In this document: one piece after another, positions 19,327 to 28,502 of the stretch
Layout: each line of letters starts with the position of its first letter
How positions within the stretch are numbered: the stretch's first letter is position 1
Assembly: GCF_003129965.1 (NCBI RefSeq)
Contig: NZ_NRCJ01000010.1
Coordinates: 46,768-110,767 of the forward strand
Length of the DNA: 64,000 nucleotides
Source of the DNA: Aggregatibacter kilianii
GTDB taxonomy: Bacteria > Pseudomonadota > Gammaproteobacteria > Enterobacterales > Pasteurellaceae
Direction of reading: 5' to 3'
Notes under the pieces: generated by a model
The model's input: only the letters and a program-made list of their open reading frames with translations
Databases searched by the model: none
What the model was told of the DNA's origin: nothing
Translations under genes and position numbers: made by a program

Positions 19327-20070
19327 TTACTTCTCTTTCAAATAACCCATCCATTCTTTCAGTAATTGCATATTTTTTGCCATAGCACCGGCCTGCGGAA
19401 CAAAGTGCATCATGTTTAATTGATAAGTCTCCGGTGTAATGCCTTCTCCTACGCTTGCAGGCAAGACTTGAAACCCTTGACCTTCGAACAACAGTTTTGC
19501 CCGTTGCATATGCCATTCGTTCGTCACTAGGATAATTTTAGTAATGCCTTCTTTTTCCAGCAGTTGGCGGGTATATAAAGCGTTTTCTTTCGTTGTTAAG
19601 GATTTTTCCTCCAGCCATTTGATCGGCACATTAAAGAAATCTTGTAATTCCTGTGCGGAAATTTTGGCTTCGGACGCGCCGGTCGGGCTGACACCGCTGA
19701 TTAATAGCGGCAACTGAGTTTCTTTTTGCAAATATGCCGCATAACGTAACCGTTCTAGTTGTGTGGCGGAGGAGGCGAGCGGGGCATACAATTCCTTGCT
19801 GTCACGTACGCCGCCACCGAGCAATACGATAGCTTGTGCTTGTTTGTAATCCGCTAAGGTCAACCGGTCTTCCGTTACCAGACTGTCTTTGAGGGTTTGT
19901 GCCGTATAAGGAATACTCACTACGTAAAGAATTAAAATCCCTAAAAAGGCGCATAAACGCCCAACAGCTTTGCATTTTATTAATGAAAAAAACAGCGAAA
20001 GCAACCATAAAATCAATACGTTAAATGGCGGCAGAAGCATTGCGGTGAGGAGTTTTTTGAGTTCAAACAT
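19327..20070 (-). CDS. ElyC/SanA/YdcF family protein (DUF218)
   Basis: This is an inner-membrane protein of 247 residues with two N-terminal membrane helices (about 8-28 and 33-52), then a soluble DUF218 domain. Visible family features are AIVLLGGGVRDSKELYAP, LLISGVSP, EEKSLTTKENA and LVTNEWHMQRAKLLF. In E. coli the two-helix relative ElyC affects envelope and peptidoglycan assembly, but the reaction is not defined. The ATG at 20070 (GGAAAAG upstream) is chosen over 20082. It lies downstream of glycan genes on the same strand, so an envelope role is plausible. Confidence 0.8.
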   Translation of the reverse strand: MFELKKLLTAMLLPPFNVLILWLLSLFFSLIKCKAVGRLCAFLGILILYVVSIPYTAQTLKDSLVTEDRLTLADYKQAQAIVLLGGGVRDSKELYAPLASSATQLERLRYAAYLQKETQLPLLISGVSPTGASEAKISAQELQDFFNVPIKWLEEKSLTTKENALYTRQLLEKEGITKIILVTNEWHMQRAKLLFEGQGFQVLPASVGEGITPETYQLNMMHFVPQAGAMAKNMQLLKEWMGYLKEK

Positions 20071-20086
20071 ATTCTTTTCCATTAAT

Positions 20087-20111
20087 CAAACGGATAGAAT
20101 TTATCCGTTTG
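20087..20111. repeat. perfect 10-bp hairpin between pyruvyl transferase and elyC-like gene
   Basis: CAAACGGATA (20087-20096) and TATCCGTTTG (20102-20111) enclose a 5-nt loop. No T-run follows on the minus strand, and the hairpin ends 17 nt before the elyC-like start. It may be an mRNA processing or stabilising element and not a terminator. Confidence 0.5.
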
Positions 20112-20112
20112 G

Positions 20113-21069
20113 TTATTTATAAAATTCCACGAAATCCAGCCCTTTCGTCCATAAATCGGCATATCCCGTATTTTTACCGTAGGAATTATCACAGACAACA
20201 TTCGGAATTTCCAACAGACAGGAGAAAATATGCCCGTGCAGGCGGGTGGTGGTGATGTTATCGTAATTGAGAAAATCTTGTGCCACGCGTTTTACAATGC
20301 ACAAGGTATAATTTTTCCAAAAATACTGAACAAAATTCTTAAGCCAACCGAGATGATGTTTATGAGCGAATTTAGCTAAACGCCAGCTGATTGCCAGTAC
20401 GATGCCATCGCGTTTAGATAAAATATCATCCCAGTCTTTAATGTGGCTACCGGCGGATAATTGGGCGGCGATGTTTTTTTCAATATCGCTGGCTTCAATG
20501 TCTTTACGCAGGAAATAAAGGGCTTTTCCGGTGTTCGTGTTTTTGGTCGGCAACGTACCATAGAGTTCGTGCGCCATGTCGGGCGATAAATACACGTTCG
20601 GCGAAAACTGTTCGAAAGCTTTTGCGGTTCTTTCGTCGCGTGCCAGCAAGTGGCAATCTTGGTGTTGACGGAAAAGTGCGGTGGATTTTTCCAGCGTTTC
20701 TTGGCTTTTATAGAAAAGCGTTTGCGGCAACACAATTACACGATTGTTCGGGAAGGTTCGGACAACGGCTTCGCGCAGGTTTTGGTGTTGCGGGTAAAGA
20801 TCACCGAAATTGCCGCCACCATGCAATAAAATGGTGGTATTCGGCGTGATTTTTTGTTTGATTTCTTCGATATCCGTATCGTATTCACTGCGTTTTAACG
20901 TCACATTAATGTTGTGATCGATGAAAAACTGCTCAGTTCCGTGATAAATCAATAAATCACCCACGTTTAAATGTAGCGGATAATCCAGATAAAAGACGTC
21001 GTTTTTATCTTTAATTAAATCCGCAATGGGATCCAGCTTATGTTTTAAATCAATAAGTTGTTGATTCAT
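20113..21069 (-). CDS. polysaccharide pyruvyl transferase family protein
   Basis: This 318-residue protein fits the PF04230 family, which adds pyruvate ketals from phosphoenolpyruvate to sugars of surface polysaccharides. The typical segments are YLDYPLHLNVGDLLIYHGTE (about 28-47), ILLHGGGNFGDLYPQH (about 81-96), VIVLPQT, LARDERTAKAFEQF, YLSPDMAH and the terminal TTRLHGHIFSCLLEIP. It is cytoplasmic and its start overlaps the flippase stop by 4 bp (ATGA), so the two are co-translated. The acceptor sugar cannot be deduced. One USS is present near 20673. Confidence 0.87.
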   Translation of the reverse strand: MNQQLIDLKHKLDPIADLIKDKNDVFYLDYPLHLNVGDLLIYHGTEQFFIDHNINVTLKRSEYDTDIEEIKQKITPNTTILLHGGGNFGDLYPQHQNLREAVVRTFPNNRVIVLPQTLFYKSQETLEKSTALFRQHQDCHLLARDERTAKAFEQFSPNVYLSPDMAHELYGTLPTKNTNTGKALYFLRKDIEASDIEKNIAAQLSAGSHIKDWDDILSKRDGIVLAISWRLAKFAHKHHLGWLKNFVQYFWKNYTLCIVKRVAQDFLNYDNITTTRLHGHIFSCLLEIPNVVCDNSYGKNTGYADLWTKGLDFVEFYK

Positions 21070-22589
21070 TTTCTCACTCTTTTCAATAAATAGCTAAATA
21101 AGAAGCTTTTTTCTGCTTTGTTTAATCCGATGAACAGAATAAGGGTAAACAGAATGACTTCAATAAGAACGGCTTCACCAACGAATTCCACGAGGGAGTA
21201 GGAGCGTTGGGTATCCGATAAATAAATTAAACCCAGTAAAAAGGCAAAAACGATGCCGATATTCAGTAAATATGAGACAAATTCTTTTCGATTAAATTTA
21301 ATTTTTTTGTTAATAAAATACAGACGGTAAGCCTGCATTATTGTCATTGTGCAGAATTTACCGATGAAAGCGAACACAGGATTGTAGCCGAGAGTGAATA
21401 AATAATAAGCAAGCGGTACGGTGCAAAGGTCAATGATGGCTAAAATGATGTTGTATTGTTTAATGGTTTGCGAGCCGATTGCCAGTGCGGTCATCCAGAA
21501 GGAACCCGCCATGGCGCTAATTAAAGAGCAAACGATGGTGGCTTGCACCAGTTTTTCGGAATATTGCGGCACATGATCGCCCAACCAAAGGGTGAGCAGG
21601 GTGTGGCTGAAATACAGCACGGGCGCGGATAAAATGGCGATTAAATAGAAAGAGTATTTTGATGTGCCCAAAATCAATTTTTTATTGCGGTCATAATCTT
21701 TTGCCGCATAAGACTGCACCAGCTGGGGGTTAAACGCCACCTGAAAATTATTCACGAAGCTATACACCGCCGTGTCCACCTGTGTGGCAATGCCCACCGC
21801 CGCATTGGCGGTCACGCCGAAGAACAGGTTAGTGACCATGTTCAAGCCTTGCGTGGAGCCGACATAAGCCACTTGCCCCACTAACATCCAACCGGAAAAA
21901 CTCATCATTTCTTTGGTTTTACTTAAATCCTTCTCAAAATTGAAGCGGGTTTCGGCATGGAAGGCTTTGCGGGTGAAACGAAAATACAGGGTGAACACCA
22001 ATAAACTCACGCCCAGCAACAACAAGCTATAAGCAATCAATTTATCGTAGTTTTCAATGTGACTCAGAATAAAAATGGCGGTCAGTTTTAACCCGGTTTC
22101 CGCCAAACCCAACCAAGCATAAAAAGACATTCGCTCATGTGCCACAATCATGGCGTTAAACGGTACTTTAATGATTTCCACCAACGCAATCAGCAGTGCC
22201 ACTTGATACACAATATTGGCGGCGTTCATGCGTGGCGCGGGAATGTTCAATTTATGATTCAAAAACCACAAGCCCACGGTTTCAGCCAGAATCACCACCA
22301 CCAGCATGATGAATAAATGATTTAAGATGCTGATGTTAAACACCTTATTTACTCTTGTCGGATCATTGGCGGCTTTTTCCACGTTGATAAAACGCTGGGT
22401 GGTGGCGGTCATGGTACCGTTGAAGAATGAAAACAAAATCACCACCCCCATGACGATGTTGTAAATCCCGAAATCCTCCACGCCGAGCACGCGTAACACA
22501 ACACGCGAAATGTAGAGCATTGCGCCCATATTGAAAAGCATTCGGATGTAGAGAAACAGGGTATTTTTGGCAATGGTTTTGTTGGACAT
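21066..22589 (-). CDS. polysaccharide flippase (Wzx/MATE-like)
   Basis: This inner-membrane protein of about 507 residues has about 14 hydrophobic segments and would flip lipid-linked glycan units to the periplasm. It begins MSNKTIAKNTLFLYIRMLFN, and family stretches include VLRVLGVEDFGIYNIVMGVV and GWMLVGQVAYVGSTQGLNMV. The ATG at 22589 is preferred over a frame start at 22673, whose extra residues look unlike the family. It heads a two-gene operon with the pyruvyl transferase and is divergent from the glycosyltransferase genes, which suits one glycan locus. Confidence 0.87.
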   Translation of the reverse strand: MSNKTIAKNTLFLYIRMLFNMGAMLYISRVVLRVLGVEDFGIYNIVMGVVILFSFFNGTMTATTQRFINVEKAANDPTRVNKVFNISILNHLFIMLVVVILAETVGLWFLNHKLNIPAPRMNAANIVYQVALLIALVEIIKVPFNAMIVAHERMSFYAWLGLAETGLKLTAIFILSHIENYDKLIAYSLLLLGVSLLVFTLYFRFTRKAFHAETRFNFEKDLSKTKEMMSFSGWMLVGQVAYVGSTQGLNMVTNLFFGVTANAAVGIATQVDTAVYSFVNNFQVAFNPQLVQSYAAKDYDRNKKLILGTSKYSFYLIAILSAPVLYFSHTLLTLWLGDHVPQYSEKLVQATIVCSLISAMAGSFWMTALAIGSQTIKQYNIILAIIDLCTVPLAYYLFTLGYNPVFAFIGKFCTMTIMQAYRLYFINKKIKFNRKEFVSYLLNIGIVFAFLLGLIYLSDTQRSYSLVEFVGEAVLIEVILFTLILFIGLNKAEKSFLFSYLLKRVRK

Positions 22590-22725
22590 GATGAAAATCA
22601 ATCTTGGCTTTTTTCCGTAAAATAGGTGGGGGATTATAGTTTTCTTTAGTATAATCAGCAATCTTTTATGCAACTATTTAGGCTTCGCATAATCAAACAT
22701 ACAATAGACGTTAATTGAGATGGTT

Positions 22726-23496
22726 ATGAATAAGTATTTGATTTCACTAGATAAAGACATTCGGCGCCGCGAGCTGTTTTTCTCCCAACCAGACACGGCG
22801 GATTTCGTGGTTTTCTCTGCGATTAACACCATGCAAAAAGACTGGGACGACCTTGCTGAGGTATTTAACCCGAGCAAGTTTGAACGGCATTACGGACGCA
22901 AAGTCACCAAGGGAGAGATCGGCTGCACCCTGAGCCACCTTGAGGTTTATCGCCAAATCGTTGCTGATGAAAACACGGCGGAAAGCGACTATGCTCTGGT
23001 ATGCGAAGACGACGCCCTATTCAACAAAAATTTACCGAAAAATTTGACCGCACTTCTGGCGCAGCATTGCACGGCGGATATTGTGCTTATCGGGCAATCT
23101 AAAATCGCCGAATTCGATGATGCGGAACTGGAAATCAATTACCCGACTACGTTTGCTTTCCTACGTCACAAAATGGGGGAGGTCACCTATGCTTATCCTT
23201 ACAAAAGTTATTTTGCGGGAACGGTGGCGTATCTCATCAAAAAATCCGCAGCGCGAACGTTTCTTCGAATTTTGGCGCAGGAAAAACCGTTTTGGCTTGC
23301 CGACGATTTTCTGTTATTTGAAACGCAATTTAAGCTGAATAACAACGTGGTGCGCCCGTTAATGGCGATTGAAAATCCGCAGCTGGTCAGTAATTTGGAA
23401 GCCGTGCGCGGTTCAAAATCCAATAACTTGCTGAAAAAACTATTGAAATACCCGTTGAAGAAACTACTGGCCGTGAAAAAGAACTTAGGAAAATAA
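22726..23496 (+). CDS. glycosyltransferase family 25 protein (LPS/LOS biosynthesis)
   Basis: GT25 enzymes add hexoses, usually galactose, to lipooligosaccharide at the cytoplasmic face. The protein has about 256 residues and starts [35 protein letters not shown] (about 69-85) and the metal-binding CEDDALF (about 104-110) are GT25 signatures. ATG 22726 is favoured because GAGATGG precedes it; ATG at 22720 adds two residues. It is the first gene of a forward run with the polymerase-like protein and the GT2 genes. One USS lies near 23048. Confidence 0.88.
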   Translation: MNKYLISLDKDIRRRELFFSQPDTADFVVFSAINTMQKDWDDLAEVFNPSKFERHYGRKVTKGEIGCTLSHLEVYRQIVADENTAESDYALVCEDDALFNKNLPKNLTALLAQHCTADIVLIGQSKIAEFDDAELEINYPTTFAFLRHKMGEVTYAYPYKSYFAGTVAYLIKKSAARTFLRILAQEKPFWLADDFLLFETQFKLNNNVVRPLMAIENPQLVSNLEAVRGSKSNNLLKKLLKYPLKKLLAVKKNLGK

Positions 23497-23504
23497 CGAA
23501 AAAA

Positions 23505-24698
23505 ATGACCGCACTTTTTAACCTGTTTTACCTTTACGATCCCTGGTTCTTCCATTTTCTGCGGATGTCTTTTATCGTAGGGCTTGTCGCCTTGGCGGTG
23601 TTGGCTTATCGGGTAATGAAAAAACAACAACCCAACGGCGTGATTGTGCCTTTAGACAGCCTTGCAGTGTTGGGCGGCTTGATTCTGTTCAGCGTGATTC
23701 CCTTGCTGATTAACGGCACACGGGATCTTTCCGTCATTATGATGTATGTGAAAGGCTTGGTGTTATTTATGTTGGGTGTCGGTATGTATAACGTTTTTTA
23801 CGCTGACGGCAACGGGCAGCAAAAAATGGTGCGGGATCTGCAAATTGGTGTGATGATGCAATTTGTGTTGGGTCTGCTGGCACTGCTTGGTGTGTCTTTT
23901 ATGATTGATTTCCTGCTTGCCACCAATGCATTATTGCCTGCGCGCTTTTACGGCTCGGAACAGGAATATCGCCTGTATAACGTCACCTCGGCGGCATTTT
24001 TCCAATTGAGTTTATTCTATTTGATGCTGTTCCATTTTCTGCTTGCCTATAACGCGAAACATAACCGCATTCCGAGTCTGATTATCTTCTTTATGCTGTG
24101 CATCGGTTTGCTTTCGGGCAGAACCTTTTTGGTGCTATCGGCAGTGAGTATTCTGTTGTATTTTAAAGTGCGGTACATTCCGGCGTTAATTTCGTTTGTT
24201 GTGTCGGTGCTGGCATTAGCCTATTTCTTGCCGGAGAACAAATATGTGGCGCACGCCCTTGAGCCGGTGATTAATTTCCTACACGGTGCGGGATTTGTGA
24301 GTTCGTCCACCGATACTTTAGTGGAAAAGCATTTATTCATGCCGACGTTAAAACAATTTATTTCAGGCGACGGCTTATACATGACCGGGCAAACGGAAGT
24401 GGGGCGCTATTACGGTCACACGGATTCCGGCTTCTTGCGTCAGATTTTATACGGTGGTGCGGCTTATGCCTTGGTCTGTTTTTTAGTGACGTTTTATTTT
24501 GTGCGCAAAGTCGCGATAAATTGGTTCGACGGCAGTTGGAAATTCATTCTTTCCGCCTTTGTCATTCTCGCCGCTTGTAACGTCAAAGCCGACACTTTCG
24601 CCTTCCCGGGCATCATGTTCGTGATGTTGATGTTCTTATCGTTATTCGGTTCGCACGGCAAACAACTTGTATTATTTAAACCAAAGGAGGCGAAATAA
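23505..24698 (+). CDS. polytopic membrane protein, O-antigen polymerase/ligase-like (Wzy/WaaL)
   Basis: This 397-residue protein has about 10-12 hydrophobic segments and one larger loop (about 255-305, ending GDGLYMTGQTEVGRYYGHTDSGFLRQILYGG). That layout is typical of O-antigen polymerases and ligases. Sequence conservation in these families is low, so the exact role (chain polymerisation or ligation to lipid A-core) is open. Position between GT25 and GT2 genes and opposite a flippase supports a surface-glycan function. A USS forms the first codons (ATGACCGCACTT), and the stop overlaps the next start by one base. Confidence 0.72.
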   Translation: MTALFNLFYLYDPWFFHFLRMSFIVGLVALAVLAYRVMKKQQPNGVIVPLDSLAVLGGLILFSVIPLLINGTRDLSVIMMYVKGLVLFMLGVGMYNVFYADGNGQQKMVRDLQIGVMMQFVLGLLALLGVSFMIDFLLATNALLPARFYGSEQEYRLYNVTSAAFFQLSLFYLMLFHFLLAYNAKHNRIPSLIIFFMLCIGLLSGRTFLVLSAVSILLYFKVRYIPALISFVVSVLALAYFLPENKYVAHALEPVINFLHGAGFVSSSTDTLVEKHLFMPTLKQFISGDGLYMTGQTEVGRYYGHTDSGFLRQILYGGAAYALVCFLVTFYFVRKVAINWFDGSWKFILSAFVILAACNVKADTFAFPGIMFVMLMFLSLFGSHGKQLVLFKPKEAK

Positions 24699-25579
24699 TG
24701 TTCAGTATCATCGTTCCTTCTTATAATCGAAAAGACGAAATTCCGGCCTTGCTGGAAAGTTTGCGTCAACAAACCGTTCACAATTTTGAAGTGGTTATTG
24801 TGGACGATTGCTCAAAGGAGCCTGTCACGGTGGATCAGGCTTATCCGTTTCCGGTGCGGGTGATTCGCAACGAAACCAATCAGGGCGCGGCGGAAAGCCG
24901 TAATATCGGTGCTCGCCATGCACAACATGATTGGCTGTTATTTTTAGACGACGACGATCGTTTTGCGAAGGATAAATGTGAAAAATTAGCGGATCTTATT
25001 GCCGAGCACGCCGAGGTTAACTTTATTTATCATCCGGCAAAATGCGAAATGGTGAATGAAGGCTTCACTTATGTCACCCGTCCCATTGAACCGCAGCAAA
25101 TCAGCATTGAAAGCATTTTATTGGCGAATAAAATCGGCGGTATGCCGATGATTGGCGTGAAGAAAGATCTGTTCTTAAAAATAGGCGGATTATCCACCGC
25201 ACTTCGTTCTTTGGAAGACTATGATTTCTTGCTGAAATTGCTGCAAGAGCCGACGTTCACGCCTTGCAAAGTGAATGAGCCGCTGACTTATTGCACCTTT
25301 CACACTAAACGGGAAAGCGTGTCAACGGACACCACAAACACGCAAAAAGCCATTGATTACATTCGGGAATGTTATGTGAAGACCGCAGAGCAGGCGCGTA
25401 ATTTCAATATTAACGCCAGCTACATTTTGGCGTATCCGCATATCATGAATTTATCCCGCAGTGCGGCGAAGTATTATTTTGATATTTTCAAGCAAACTAA
25501 AAGCCTGAAGCAATTGCTCATTGCTTTAGTGGTGCTGATTTCCCCGAAATTGGCGATTAACTTGAAGCGGTTTATGTAA
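24698..25579 (+). CDS. glycosyltransferase family 2 protein
   Basis: This is a GT-A fold transferase of 293 residues using a nucleotide sugar. The N-terminus FSIIVPSYNRKDEIPALLESL, VVIVDDCS and the metal-binding LFLDDDDRFAKDK (about 86-98) are clear. LRSLEDYDFLLKLL is the acceptor-side ED motif. It starts on the last base of the previous gene, indicating coupling. It probably extends the same glycan. A short USS-bearing segment is at 25195. Confidence 0.88.
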   Translation: MFSIIVPSYNRKDEIPALLESLRQQTVHNFEVVIVDDCSKEPVTVDQAYPFPVRVIRNETNQGAAESRNIGARHAQHDWLLFLDDDDRFAKDKCEKLADLIAEHAEVNFIYHPAKCEMVNEGFTYVTRPIEPQQISIESILLANKIGGMPMIGVKKDLFLKIGGLSTALRSLEDYDFLLKLLQEPTFTPCKVNEPLTYCTFHTKRESVSTDTTNTQKAIDYIRECYVKTAEQARNFNINASYILAYPHIMNLSRSAAKYYFDIFKQTKSLKQLLIALVVLISPKLAINLKRFM

Positions 25580-25584
25580 AAAAA

Positions 25585-25657
25585 TTGTAGGGTCGGGTCC
25601 TGTGCCCGACCGATTTATTCGATGATGTTCGGTCGGGCACAGGACCCGACCCTACAA
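25585..25657. repeat. REP-like perfect palindromic repeat, copy 1
   Basis: Arms 25585-25613 and 25629-25657 are 29-bp perfect inverted repeats beginning TTGTAGGGTCGGGTCC, with a 15-nt loop. The core closely matches the palindrome at 41622-41691. It lies between two GT2 genes and lacks a T-run, so it is a dispersed repeat and not a simple terminator. Confidence 0.85.
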
Positions 25658-25681
25658 AAGAAAATAATAGAGTAGTTAATA

Positions 25682-26485
25682 ATGAAATTTTCAGTTTTAA
25701 TGTCCTTATACGTTAAGGAAAATCCGCAATATCTAAGAGAGTGCTTAGAAAGCCTAGTGGCGCAAACTCGTCCCGCTGATGAAATCGTGCTGGTGTTTGA
25801 CGGTGCGATAACGCCTAAATTGGAAGCGGTGGTCGCCGAATTTGCGCCGAAATTACCGTTTAATTTGGTGAAATTGCCGAACAATTTAGGCTTGGGAAAA
25901 GCCTTAAACGAAGGTTTAAAACATTGTTCGCATGACTGGGTTTTGCGCATGGATACGGACGACATTTGCGTGCCGGAACGTTTTGCCAAACAGGTGGCGT
26001 TTATTGAGGAAAATCCCGAAACCATCGTATTCGGCGGGCAAATTGCCGAATTCGGTGAAAATATTGACGACATTGTGGCATACCGCAATGTGCCGACATC
26101 TGCGCAAGACATTGTTAAATTCACGCAAAAACGCTGCCCGTTTAATCACATGACGGTGGCGTACCAAAAAAGTGCGGTTATCAATTGCGGCGGATATGAG
26201 GATTTGCAAGAAGATTACTATTTGTGGATCAAACTCGTGGCACAGGGGCAGAAGGTTGCGAATCTGCCTGATATTCTGGTCTATGCCCGCGTCGGCAACG
26301 GCATGGTGGGGCGACGTCGCGGTGTTAACCAAGCCAAGGCGGAATGGCGTTTATTCAAATTAAAATACCGTTTAGGCATTCAAGGCTTTTTATCCGGTTT
26401 ATTCACCTTCGCTTTGCGCTCCGGCGCTAGATTGTTACCGACGTCATTATTGAAAAACATTTATCAAACTTTTTTACGAAAATAA
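25682..26485 (+). CDS. glycosyltransferase family 2 protein
   Basis: This 267-residue GT2 enzyme has KFSVLMSLYVKENPQYLRECL at the N-terminus, DEIVLVFDGAITP, the nucleotide-sugar/metal motif VLRMDTDDICVPERF (about 83-97) and the acceptor motif DLQEDYYLWIKLV (about 177-189). It resembles LsgF/amylovoran-type transferases of Haemophilus LOS loci, as far as can be judged by eye. It is separated from the previous GT2 by the palindromic repeat and is followed directly by the lytic transglycosylase gene. One USS is near 26167. Confidence 0.87.
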   Translation: MKFSVLMSLYVKENPQYLRECLESLVAQTRPADEIVLVFDGAITPKLEAVVAEFAPKLPFNLVKLPNNLGLGKALNEGLKHCSHDWVLRMDTDDICVPERFAKQVAFIEENPETIVFGGQIAEFGENIDDIVAYRNVPTSAQDIVKFTQKRCPFNHMTVAYQKSAVINCGGYEDLQEDYYLWIKLVAQGQKVANLPDILVYARVGNGMVGRRRGVNQAKAEWRLFKLKYRLGIQGFLSGLFTFALRSGARLLPTSLLKNIYQTFLRK

Positions 26486-26486
26486 T

Positions 26487-27620
26487 ATGATGAAATTAAG
26501 CAGCATTTTAAAAATATCCGGAATTTCTACCGCACTTTTTCTTGCGGGCTGTTCCTCCGATTCCAATTCAATCAAGCAACCTGCCGAGCCGACAAATTCG
26601 GTTACGCCGGTGAATGCAAATGCGGTGTATAGCAAGCCGCGCACCTTGGATAACTTCAACGATTATGTCAATTTCCTGAAAGGCAAGGCGGCGGCAGAAG
26701 GCGTTTCTGCCGAGGTGCTGAATGCGCAAAACAATATTAATTACATTCAAAAATCCGTCGATTTGGACGACCAACAAGCGGGCCGAATCCGTAAACGTGA
26801 TCCCAATGCACCGCCGGTGATTAACCCGAACGGCACGACGAATTACTTAAATCGCGTGCTGACGGAAAATAAAGTGGACACTGCTGAAGCGCGCTATTGG
26901 GAACAGTTGCCGCAACTTGAAAACGCCTCGAAGAAATTCGGCGTGCCGAAAAATTATCTGCTGGCGTTATGGGGTATGGAAAGTAGCTTTGGCTATTACC
27001 AAGGCAACTATGATGTGTTGTCTACCTTGGCAACCCTTGCTTTTGACGGGCGTCGTGAGGCGTTATTTAGCAAAGAATTTATCGCCGCCATGAAAATGCT
27101 GCAGCGCGATCACATTCAACGCCATAAAATGCTCGGCTCTTGGGCGGGCGCTATGGGACAAACTCAATTTATGCCAAGTTCATACTTAAGCTATGCCACA
27201 GACGGCAACAATGACGGCGAGAAAAATATCTGGACCGATCATTACGACGTATTTGCCTCCATCGCCAATTATTTACATACCGTCGGCTGGAACGAAAATC
27301 TGCCATGGGGCGTGGAAGTGGCACTCACCCAACCGCTGGATATGGCGCTTGCCGGCACAGAGGACAATAAAAAGCGTTCTTTCCATGACTGGCAAAACAT
27401 GGGCGTCACCCTAAAATATCAAACGCCACAAACGCAACAAAAACTGACCGCACTTTCCGGCTCACAAGATTTATGGCTGGTAAGACCAGATAAGGAGCTT
27501 GGCCGCGCATTCCTTGTCACCAACAACTTCCGCACCTTATTGCACTGGAATAAATCTAATTATTTCGCTGTGAGTATAGGTACATTTGCTGATACAATTC
27601 AGCAGCGTGTTGGACTATAG
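26487..27620 (+). CDS. MltB-family lytic murein transglycosylase, lipoprotein
   Basis: This enzyme cleaves peptidoglycan glycan strands to 1,6-anhydro products and is tethered to the outer membrane. In 377 residues a lipoprotein signal is visible (ISTALFLAGCSSD, lipidated Cys at about 22). The catalytic domain carries LLALWGMESSFGYYQGNYDV with the general-acid Glu, then SWAGAMGQTQFMPSSYLSYA and YDVFASIANYLHTVGWN. The pattern fits the MltB-type-2 (TIGR02283-like) branch. It starts 1 bp after the GT2 gene, so it may share its transcript. USS copies are near 26530 and 27447. Confidence 0.9.
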   Translation: MMKLSSILKISGISTALFLAGCSSDSNSIKQPAEPTNSVTPVNANAVYSKPRTLDNFNDYVNFLKGKAAAEGVSAEVLNAQNNINYIQKSVDLDDQQAGRIRKRDPNAPPVINPNGTTNYLNRVLTENKVDTAEARYWEQLPQLENASKKFGVPKNYLLALWGMESSFGYYQGNYDVLSTLATLAFDGRREALFSKEFIAAMKMLQRDHIQRHKMLGSWAGAMGQTQFMPSSYLSYATDGNNDGEKNIWTDHYDVFASIANYLHTVGWNENLPWGVEVALTQPLDMALAGTEDNKKRSFHDWQNMGVTLKYQTPQTQQKLTALSGSQDLWLVRPDKELGRAFLVTNNFRTLLHWNKSNYFAVSIGTFADTIQQRVGL

Positions 27621-27698
27621 GGTAAACATTTGGAGCTTTATCAGGATTAAGTAACAACTATAAAATTATCTCAATTTATATTTTAGAGGAGGGAAGGA

Positions 27699-28487
27699 AT
27701 GACTATTTTTAAGGCGTTAACTGATCTAAAAGATTCTATAAGACAACATTACTTATGGCGAACTTTAGCTTGGTACGATATTTTGGGGCGTTATCGCCGT
27801 TCGACTTTGGGACCTATATGGATAACTATTAGTATGGCGATTACTGTTAGTGCTATGGGACCTTTATACGGAGCATTATTTAATTTTGATCCCTCGGATT
27901 TTATACCTCATTTAGCATTAGGTCTTATTTTTTGGGCTCTTATTTCTTCTTCTATTAATGAGTCTGCGTATACTTTTTCTGAATCAGCACATTATATGAA
28001 ACAAGCCTATATTCCAGCGCCAATTTTTGTTTTTCGTATCGTTTATCGGCAGTTTATTGTTTTTGCTCATAATATAATGCTGTTTCCAATAATTATGTTT
28101 ATTTTATGGAGGCCAATTACTTCTGAAGTATTCTTATTCTTTCCTGCATTTTTATTAGTTTTAATTAATATTTTTTTTATTACACTATTAGTTTCTATTT
28201 TTTGTGGACGTTACCGTGATATGGCTCAGGTATTATCCAGTATTATGTCTCTATTATTTTTTGTTACTCCGATTATTTGGCGGATGGAACAACTTTCACC
28301 AGAGAGACAAGCTTTTATTCATTGGAATATTTTTGCGACCTTTTTAGATTTAGTTAGAAAACCTTTACTAGGAATTACTCCTACACTACAAGAGTGGAGT
28401 ATCGCAGGTATAAGTGCGGTATGTTTTGCTATAGTTTCAGTGTTTATTTTAGCAAGAACACGTCATAGAATTACTTATTGGTTGTAA
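27699..28487 (+). CDS. ABC-2 type polysaccharide export permease (Wzm-like)
   Basis: This 262-residue inner-membrane protein has six hydrophobic segments and the ABC-2 export permease pattern (RYRRSTLGPIWITISMAITV near the N-terminus, ALGLIFWALISSSINES, and FCGRYRDMAQVLSSIMSLLFFVTPIIW). It forms the channel for a completed lipid-linked polysaccharide, together with the ATPase that follows 15 bp later. From here to 36.5 kb the DNA is visibly AT-rich. It contains one of only two perfect USS seen in the cluster (28412-28420). Confidence 0.9.
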   Translation: MTIFKALTDLKDSIRQHYLWRTLAWYDILGRYRRSTLGPIWITISMAITVSAMGPLYGALFNFDPSDFIPHLALGLIFWALISSSINESAYTFSESAHYMKQAYIPAPIFVFRIVYRQFIVFAHNIMLFPIIMFILWRPITSEVFLFFPAFLLVLINIFFITLLVSIFCGRYRDMAQVLSSIMSLLFFVTPIIWRMEQLSPERQAFIHWNIFATFLDLVRKPLLGITPTLQEWSIAGISAVCFAIVSVFILARTRHRITYWL

Positions 28488-28502
28488 AAATAAGGAGAAA
28501 TT

